Assembly: GCA_963603365.1 (NCBI GenBank)
Contig: CAVCMI010000021.1
Coordinates: forward strand, 1 to 30,256
Source: F23-D06 sp963603365
Lineage (GTDB): Bacteria; Bacteroidota; Bacteroidia; Bacteroidales; WCHB1-69
Direction: 5' to 3'
Length of the DNA: 30,256 bases
The notes beneath the pieces were generated by a model. The model made no database searches and was not told where the DNA came from. It saw only the letters and a list, made by a program, of their open reading frames with translations. This document shows positions 25,370-30,256 of this stretch, one piece after another. The translations under genes and the position numbers were made by a program. Numbering within the stretch: position 1 is the first letter of the stretch; each line of letters starts with the position of its first letter.

Positions 25370-26059
25370 TCACGACTGCGCCGCCGCCAACGTCACCACA
25401 CTAACCCTCACCCCCTCGATAGTCAGCAACTGCTGGACTGCGGCTTCCATTGTGGCGCCTGTTGTCAGCACATCATCGCAAACAAGCAGATGTTTCCCTT
25501 TCACATCATCACCCCCGCATGCAGAAAACACAGTTTTCACGTTTTCCCAGCGGCTGAAACGTCCTTTTCGCGTCTGCGTATCCGTAAACTGCACCCTCGA
25601 CAGAATGTCGGTGCGGTAAGGTTTCCGCATGCCATCGCTCAACCCCTTGGCAATCCATTCGCTTTGGTTGTAGCCACGCTTGCGCTCCTTTTTAGGATGC
25701 AGCGGTATTGGCACAATGACATCCACATTCTGGAAACGAGGCTCCTGTAACAGCTGTTCTCCGTAACGTTTCCCTAAAAATGTCCCTAATTCTTTTTGTC
25801 CGTTGTACTTGAGGGCATGGAGTATATGCTGCACATGGTTGCCTTTCTTGTAATAAAGGTACGAGGCGACATTCTCCACCCTTACTCGCCCCTCAAATAT
25901 GAGGGAAAGCGGATTGTCTTTGGTCTTGTGCGTGTCTGTTTCCGGAAGATGCAGCAAGCATTGAAGACAAAGGTTCTGCTCATGCTGATGCAACGCTTCG
26001 CCACACCCGGCGCAAAGTCTCGGGTAAAAAAGCGACAAAAGGTTGTTTAATGTTTTCAT
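25370..26059 (-). CDS. ComF family phosphoribosyltransferase-like protein
   Basis: A 229-residue ComF-type protein. An N-terminal zinc-finger-like pair (Cys16, Cys19, Cys31, Cys34) precedes a type I phosphoribosyltransferase fold with the PRPP loop LLVCDDVLTTGAT (about 191-203) and the conserved VPIPLHPKKERKRGYNQSE block. ComF is needed for DNA uptake in competent bacteria; in Bacteroidota the role is less certain. It starts 30 bases after the subtilase stop and is probably transcribed with it. It converges exactly on rpoN. Confidence 0.93.
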   Translation of the reverse strand: MKTLNNLLSLFYPRLCAGCGEALHQHEQNLCLQCLLHLPETDTHKTKDNPLSLIFEGRVRVENVASYLYYKKGNHVQHILHALKYNGQKELGTFLGKRYGEQLLQEPRFQNVDVIVPIPLHPKKERKRGYNQSEWIAKGLSDGMRKPYRTDILSRVQFTDTQTRKGRFSRWENVKTVFSACGGDDVKGKHLLVCDDVLTTGATMEAAVQQLLTIEGVRVSVVTLAAAQS

Positions 26060-26089
26060 GGTCGGTTGTTGGTTTAGAATTATAGACTG

Positions 26090-27754
26090 TTATTCTTTGA
26101 TCATCCTGAAAAAGCCTGTGCTGCCGTCCTTTCCCGTAGTCCTTCCCACATACAATCCTTTCGGAAGATTACGCACATCGATGTTCAAGAGTGTTTCGGG
26201 GGCGGTGTGTATGCTCTTGACCTTCTGACCGCTGACGGAAAACAATTCAACTCTCTCGATACTTATATCCTGGTTGGGGATACGGATATAGTCAGTGCAA
26301 GGTACGGGATAGACCTGTAGCGACAATGGTTTGGGGACATCCGGGATTGCCGTTGTGTTACGTACATAGGCTGCATAGAAATCGGGGATGCCATAGCCCA
26401 TCGAGTCGTCAGGATGGGTGTAGCAAGAGCTGCTTTCGCGCACAATCTGCATCAGTTCCGAGGCTGTCTTCTCGGGGAGAGCCTGCCACAGGCAAGCGCA
26501 GAGTCCAGCTGCCACAGGTCCTGCAAGGCTGGTGCCGTTAGCCGTGCCCAACATGCCCGTGTCCCACATGCAGGCCGTATTGACGCCGACGGATACAATG
26601 TCTGGCTTGACGCGTCCGTCGGAAGATGGTCCGCGCGATGAAAAAAAGGCCACATGCCCACCTGTGTCCGCAGCACCAACCGTCAGAATGTCGAAAGCAT
26701 CAGCCGGAAGCGAAATATAATGCCAGTCTTCAGCACCCTGGTTGCCGGCGCTAACACAGACCACAACGCCTTTCTGTCCAAGAATAGCAGCCGCACGCGA
26801 TGCTATGCTTGTCGTGCCGTTCATGTCGGCATACGTATAGTTACCTTGAGGGAAATCGGTGAATTGCGTATATCCGAGAGACGAGTTGATGACATCGGCG
26901 CCTATGCTGTCTGCAATCTCTGCAGCGGCAGTCCAAAAATCCTCTTCGATAAGCTGTTCTTGATAGGGATCTTCAGAACGGATCAGGAAATAGGATGCTT
27001 GTGGGGCTGTGCCCACCATCAAGCCGTCAACATTGCCGCACATCGTAGAGGTGACGATTGTGCCGTGGTAATGGCCCTCGTAAACATTGTTGCGGTACGG
27101 CAGCAAGTCGCGCGTGCCACAGACATTCACATTCCGGAAAAAAGAAACCGTATCCATACCGTTCCAGCCGCCATCAAATACGGCAATCAGCATACTGTCG
27201 CCACGGAAGCCAAGGTTGTGGAGAAAATGGCCGTTATGAAAAGCAATCTGCCCGAAGGCAGCGCCGTAATTGTACGGAACGACGGAATCCTGTGCGATTG
27301 GGGCGGCGAACTGCGTCGTAGTTTCCCGGTCGGGTTGCAGCGGGGCGGAGGCCACATCCAACTGATAAGACGCCACGGGCAAGGAAGCCGTTACAAAAGG
27401 CAGATCAAGGATTTGCCGCAGCGAGGCCGTGTCGGGGCAGTAAACCGTCGCCGTATTCATCCATTTAGAGGTGCAAAGCACGCGCACGGAAGAGTCAACA
27501 GACTTGATAGCGGAAAGATACTGCGGTGTCACAGGCAAGTCTTGTTCTGTTACGGGAATGGAAAAGCGGGTGCGTTTGGCGAGCGCGCGGGCAGAGAGAT
27601 ACTGCGAGGGCTGATCTATGGTATACGGACTGTTCTGCTTGTCGGAAAGCGAAAGCCGGTAGCAGGTGGCCGCTGACTGAGCGTTAAGACTGCTGCTCAC
27701 AAAAGCGACAAATGCAAGACACAACAGCGATTTAAGTGTATGAAAACTTTTCAT
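26090..27754 (-). CDS. S8 subtilisin-like secreted protease with T9SS sorting domain
   Basis: A 554-residue secreted serine protease. Residues 1-25 are the signal peptide (cleavage after LNA) and about 26-150 the propeptide. The subtilisin triad is AVFDGGWNG with Asp194, GHYHGT with His230 and NGTSLAGP with Ser409; the oxyanion Asn338 lies in VCVSAGNQG, and FSSRGPSSDGRVKPDI (370-385) is a strong family block. The final 80 residues are a T9SS type A sorting domain (LQVYPVPCTDYIRI, LPKGLYVGRTT). Propeptides of this sort are seen in Bacteroidota subtilases whose target is unknown. A promoter box lies 23 bases upstream. Confidence 0.93.
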   Translation of the reverse strand: MKSFHTLKSLLCLAFVAFVSSSLNAQSAATCYRLSLSDKQNSPYTIDQPSQYLSARALAKRTRFSIPVTEQDLPVTPQYLSAIKSVDSSVRVLCTSKWMNTATVYCPDTASLRQILDLPFVTASLPVASYQLDVASAPLQPDRETTTQFAAPIAQDSVVPYNYGAAFGQIAFHNGHFLHNLGFRGDSMLIAVFDGGWNGMDTVSFFRNVNVCGTRDLLPYRNNVYEGHYHGTIVTSTMCGNVDGLMVGTAPQASYFLIRSEDPYQEQLIEEDFWTAAAEIADSIGADVINSSLGYTQFTDFPQGNYTYADMNGTTSIASRAAAILGQKGVVVCVSAGNQGAEDWHYISLPADAFDILTVGAADTGGHVAFFSSRGPSSDGRVKPDIVSVGVNTACMWDTGMLGTANGTSLAGPVAAGLCACLWQALPEKTASELMQIVRESSSCYTHPDDSMGYGIPDFYAAYVRNTTAIPDVPKPLSLQVYPVPCTDYIRIPNQDISIERVELFSVSGQKVKSIHTAPETLLNIDVRNLPKGLYVGRTTGKDGSTGFFRMIKE

Positions 27755-27776
27755 ATTGCTCTGTTTTTTGAGACTG

Positions 27777-27784
27777 CAAAATTA
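27777..27784 (-). promoter_or_regulatory. -7 box for subtilase-comF
   Basis: The minus strand reads TAATTTTG, a TAnnTTTG match, 23 bases before the subtilase ATG. The resulting leader is very short, about 15 bases. Confidence 0.55.
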
Positions 27785-27927
27785 AGACAAATGACAACAC
27801 TGCCGACGTAATCAGTCGTGTATTTCTTCTGGAAAAGTATAATCAGTGAATTTGTAAAAGAACAACGCCTTCCGCAGATGCTGAAACCCACTGCGGACTG
27901 AACGGATATCGACAGGAATAAGCATTC

Positions 27928-27973
27928 TTAAAAACAAAAATCAGCAAATAGATTATCTGAATTGCTGATTTTT
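27928..27973 (-). terminator. Rho-independent terminator of tRNA-His
   Basis: On the minus strand a perfect 12-bp stem (AAAAATCAGCAA with TTGCTGATTTTT, arms 27962-27973 and 27936-27947) with a 14-base loop is followed by TTTTTGTTTTT. It starts 20 bases after the tRNA 3' end. The A/T ends of the stem also give a short U tract on the plus strand, so it could work both ways. Confidence 0.8.
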
Positions 27974-27992
27974 ACTGTTCTAAAAAACTAAG

Positions 27993-28067
27993 GGCGGCAG
28001 GTCGGATTCGAACCGACGACCCACGGAACCACAATCCGGTACTCTAACCTACTGAGCTACAACCGCC
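27993..28067 (-). tRNA. tRNA-His (anticodon GTG)
   Basis: Read on the minus strand the cloverleaf has the extra G-1 (28067) facing C73 (27993), the tRNA-His hallmark. The D stem is GCTC/GAGT, the anticodon loop TTGTGGT with GTG, the variable loop GGGTC, and the T arm GTCGG-TTCGAAT-CCGAC is perfect. The acceptor stem has one G-T wobble and one T-T mismatch (6:67), and the anticodon stem a C-T mismatch at 27:43. CCA is not encoded. A promoter box and a strong terminator flank it, so it is probably functional. Confidence 0.93.
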
Positions 28068-28093
28068 ATATCGAGGGTCTCTTTAGACGGCTG

Positions 28094-28101
28094 CAAAAAT
28101 A
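28094..28101 (-). promoter_or_regulatory. -7 box for tRNA-His
   Basis: The minus strand reads TATTTTTG, a TAnnTTTG match, 27 bases before the tRNA 5' end. The 190 bases from here to the plus-strand promoter at 28313 hold no gene I can support. Confidence 0.55.
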
Positions 28102-28312
28102 CACTTTTTCCGTTTCATACCATTGTTTATGGTGATATTTTTTTGAGTCATGAAATTATCGTTTGTTTTTCTGCTTTTGTTGCGAAAAAGTGAACTGTTT
28201 GAAGACTTTTTTCAGATGAAAGGTCATAAACGGCTTCAAAACAGCCAAGGCACGAGCGTTGCTCACACCTTGATTCTTTTCTTGTAAATTGCCAATGGCA
28301 ATAGATAAACTG

Positions 28313-28320
28313 TATTTTTG
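28313..28320 (+). promoter_or_regulatory. -7 box for the MGDG-synthase-like gene
   Basis: TATTTTTG matches TAnnTTTG. A TTG at 28289-28291 is 21 bases upstream, about the right distance for a -33 element. The box lies 41 bases before the ATG at 28361, which supports the shorter start. Confidence 0.6.
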
Positions 28321-28360
28321 CATTCCTTTTCTGTTTTTTCAGGACATTAAATTGACTGTT

Positions 28361-29503
28361 ATGAAAGTATTGTTGTTGACATGTAATACCGGCGAGGGAC
28401 ATAATTCAGCCGCCAAAGCCCTGTTCGGTTATCTTAAGGCAAACGGCATCGACAGCGAAATCAAGGATGCGCTTTCGTTGGCATCTGAGGACATTTCAAA
28501 GATGGTTTCCAATCTCTATCTCAAGAGCACTGAAACGCCCGAAGTGTTCAAGCGTATCTACAAAACCGGCGAAATAGTGAGTGGCTCGATCAATGTCAAG
28601 TCGGTCGTATATCTGGCCAACAAATTGTATAGCGGCAACTTGCTTGAGTATATTAAGGAAAATGGCTTTGACACCGTAGTTTGCGTTCATATCTTTCCGG
28701 CTGAGGCTATGACCGCACTTAAAAGAGCGGGGAAACTGTTGTGCACGACTATTTTCGTGATGACGGATTATACCTGTATCCCGTTCCTCGATGAGATTGA
28801 AACCGACGGTTTTGTGATTCCCCATGAACATCTGATTGAGGAGTTTGTGATGAAAGGTGTGCCGAGGAACAGGATTTATCCGCTTGGCATTCCTGTGGAT
28901 ATGCGTTTCCTGAAAAAAATAGAGAAACCCGAAGCCCGTAGTTTCGTGGCACAGGAGTTCGATTGGACGGCGGAGAAAGAAGACATGTCCTCAAATTGGT
29001 TTCTCATCATGTCGGGAAGTATGGGGTTCGGCAATGTCACGTCCATTGTTGAGAAACTGATAGCCAGAATAGATGAACGCGACAAGGTGGCTGTTGTCTG
29101 CGGTCGCAATGCGGAGATGAAAGGACAGATGGAAACGGAATTTGCCGGCCACAAGAATGTTTCTACCATAGGTTTTACCGACAAAATTCCGGAACTGATG
29201 GATGCCTGCGATGTGTTGTTCACGAAACCGGGCGGAATCTCCAGTACTGAGGCTCTCATCAAGCAGATACCGATGGTGCATACGGCACCGATTCCGGGGT
29301 GCGAAACACGCAATGCTGAGTTTTTCCATTACCATAATCTTTCTTATAGTACGGAAGATATTGAACAGCAAGTTGTTGTGGCTGTCAGACTGTGTAACGA
29401 CGCAGATTTCCGTAAAAGGATGATTGAAGCGCAACAGCGGGAAGGCAAGCCTGACACGATGCCCAATATCCTTAAATTGATGCAGGGGGTATGCAATCTG
29501 TGA
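28361..29503 (+). CDS. MGDG-synthase/UgtP-like glycolipid glycosyltransferase (GT28)
   Basis: A 380-residue GT-B enzyme. The start at 28361 (MKVLLLTCNTGEGHNSAAKAL) is chosen because the family begins at this GEGH nucleotide-fold motif and the promoter lies inside the longer frame from 28289. The N-terminal half fits MGDG_synth (PF06925) and the C-terminal half GT28 (FLIMSGSMGFGN, VAVVCGRNAEMK, and the donor-site FTKPGGISSTEALI). Relatives add glucose or galactose to diacylglycerol in the membrane and are best known from Gram-positive bacteria and plastids. GC in sampled lines is about 45 percent against about 60 in ftsH, hinting at transfer. Acceptor and sugar are not known. Confidence 0.87.
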   Translation: MKVLLLTCNTGEGHNSAAKALFGYLKANGIDSEIKDALSLASEDISKMVSNLYLKSTETPEVFKRIYKTGEIVSGSINVKSVVYLANKLYSGNLLEYIKENGFDTVVCVHIFPAEAMTALKRAGKLLCTTIFVMTDYTCIPFLDEIETDGFVIPHEHLIEEFVMKGVPRNRIYPLGIPVDMRFLKKIEKPEARSFVAQEFDWTAEKEDMSSNWFLIMSGSMGFGNVTSIVEKLIARIDERDKVAVVCGRNAEMKGQMETEFAGHKNVSTIGFTDKIPELMDACDVLFTKPGGISSTEALIKQIPMVHTAPIPGCETRNAEFFHYHNLSYSTEDIEQQVVVAVRLCNDADFRKRMIEAQQREGKPDTMPNILKLMQGVCNL

Positions 29504-29520
29504 TGCACAACCCCCTGCAT
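29480..29520. repeat. Perfect inverted repeat across the stop codon of the GT28 gene
   Basis: ATGCAGGGGGT (29480-29490) pairs perfectly with ACCCCCTGCAT (29510-29520) around a 19-base loop that holds the TGA stop (29501-29503). The loop contains further TGCA palindromes. No T-run follows on either strand, so it is not a standard rho-independent terminator, but it lies between convergent genes and may end transcription with factor help or protect the 3' end. Confidence 0.65.
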
Positions 29521-29581
29521 GACTCGCAAGAGCGTTTGTTTGGTCTATGGCTCGGAAATCCCTTGGCTTCAGGTGGAAGAT

Positions 29582-30256
29582 TTAATCGACTCCTTTTCTG
29601 ATTACGATTTTCTTGGTGTTTTCGTAACTGTCTGTGAAACGCACACGGATGAGGTAGAAGCCCTCGGCCAGATCATTAAGAACCATCTCGGTGCGTTTTG
29701 ATGTAACAGCCTGGCTTCCGATTAACTGCCCGGATATGCTGTACAGACTGATACGTTCGATGTTTTCTCCCTCTACGAACAGACGTTCGGTTGCCGGATT
29801 CGGGTAGATGCTGATTCCGGAGTCGCTTATTACAGGCACGTTGACATCTGTATAAACGGACATGATTATTGTGCTGTCGCAGCCGTAAACGGTTGGAAGC
29901 GTGTAATCGAAATGGGCAGGCACAGTCGCTATTGTAGTGTCGGCAGGTGCAAAGTAGTAGGGGAGATCCGCCATTCGTAGCCTAATTGTATCATATACCA
30001 CATAGGAGGGCACAATAGAAAGATTGAGAGTCACGGTGCTGTCGCATCCGTTCTGTGCGGTGAAGGTCTGGGTGTATTCGCCGCTTTGGGTATAGGTTTT
30101 TCCGTTCCATTCGTACTCTTCGCAGGCCGTTTCGGAGAACTCATGGGCAATGGCGTTGTTGACGGTGAGGTGCAGTGTGACTACCGAGTCGCAGCCGTTC
30201 AGTGCGGTGAGGGTCTGGGTGTAGTCGCCGGACTGGGTGTAAGACACGCCGTTCCA
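29582..30256 (-). CDS. C-terminal part of a repeat-containing T9SS surface protein (5' end off the window)
   Basis: An open frame of 224 visible residues continues past the right edge. The visible start carries repeats of the form WNGxxYTQSGxYTQTxTAxNGCDSxVTLxL, period 49 residues, with a third, degenerate GCDSTIIMSV copy. This repeat type is common in large Bacteroidota surface proteins of unknown role. The last 80 residues are a T9SS type A sorting domain (ISIYPNPATERLFVEG, LNDLAEGFYLIRVRF, then a basic end KKIVIRKGVD). It is cargo of the same secretion system as the three proteases. No catalytic domain can be seen in this part. Confidence 0.88.
   Translation of the reverse strand, partial: WNGVSYTQSGDYTQTLTALNGCDSVVTLHLTVNNAIAHEFSETACEEYEWNGKTYTQSGEYTQTFTAQNGCDSTVTLNLSIVPSYVVYDTIRLRMADLPYYFAPADTTIATVPAHFDYTLPTVYGCDSTIIMSVYTDVNVPVISDSGISIYPNPATERLFVEGENIERISLYSISGQLIGSQAVTSKRTEMVLNDLAEGFYLIRVRFTDSYENTKKIVIRKGVD
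30011..30256 (-). repeat. 147-bp tandem coding repeat (49 residues)
   Basis: The segment beginning WNGVSYTQSG at the window edge recurs as WNGKTYTQSG from 30109, exactly 147 bases later, with strong similarity at DNA as well as protein level. More copies probably lie beyond the edge. Such repeats can expand or shrink by recombination. Confidence 0.75.

Noticed and set aside
26654..27676. Plus-strand 340-codon frame opposite the subtilase
   Set aside because: The subtilase triad and sorting domain fix the coding strand; the antisense frame has no domain or promoter.
28148..28402. Minus-strand 84-codon frame beside the tRNA-His gene
   Set aside because: It runs across the promoter and start of the GT28 gene, has no recognisable domain and no promoter box of its own.

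Overview
The window looks like chromosomal DNA of a Bacteroidales (phylum Bacteroidota) bacterium. The evidence is: three secreted proteases plus a partial repeat protein that all end in type IX secretion (T9SS) type A sorting domains; DUF4290, a Bacteroidota family; the order rsfS-ftsH-LUD-cdsA; and many promoter -7 boxes of the form TAnnTTFG-like TAnnTTTG typical of Bacteroidota, with no clear Shine-Dalgarno sites. Most of the window is moderately GC-rich; the stretch around the tRNA and the 28.4-29.5 kb gene is visibly more AT-rich. No IS element, prophage or CRISPR array was seen. Genus cannot be fixed from this sequence alone.

Layout. Positions 1-8.9 kb are all on the minus strand: a stand-alone GT2 glycosyltransferase (80-865), then a compact set reading leftwards from 8842: DUF4290, ABC ATPase, ABC-2 permease, acyl carrier protein, a one-piece ketosynthase/chain-length-factor fusion, an ArnE/EamA-like four-helix membrane protein, a LolA-like carrier, a hotdog dehydratase and a DPM1-like GT2. 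The last six resemble part of an aryl polyene/flexirubin-type lipid pathway but lack ketoreductase, acyltransferase, thioesterase, ammonia lyase and MMPL exporter. From 8.9 to 13.1 kb, also minus strand, lie a GT-C-like membrane protein, a WbqC-family protein and a Lys-C-like T9SS protease. A divergent promoter region at 13.13-13.16 kb separates these from the plus-strand housekeeping operon rsfS-ftsH-LUD-cdsA-uvrA (13.2-20.0 kb). A C10 cysteine protease with two CUB domains, asnS and rpoN follow. On the minus strand are comF and an S8 subtilase (25.4-27.8 kb) and tRNA-His with a good terminator. A plus-strand MGDG-synthase-like glycosyltransferase and the C-terminal part of a minus-strand repeat protein that runs off the right edge close the window.

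How the genes fit together. The strongest candidate for something new is the minus-strand lipid locus: a fused KS-CLF working with a dedicated ACP and dehydratase, a LolA-like protein that could carry the product across the periplasm, and a GT2/ArnE-like pair that could make and flip a polyprenyl-linked sugar (or modify the lipid). A GT-C-like enzyme lies just upstream. A second notable signal is a run of lysine codons at the end of DUF4290 containing an A_AAA_AAG slippery heptamer; a -1 shift there would run without a stop into the ABC ATPase frame. The product chemistry and the frameshift are inferences; the gene identities rest on visible motifs.
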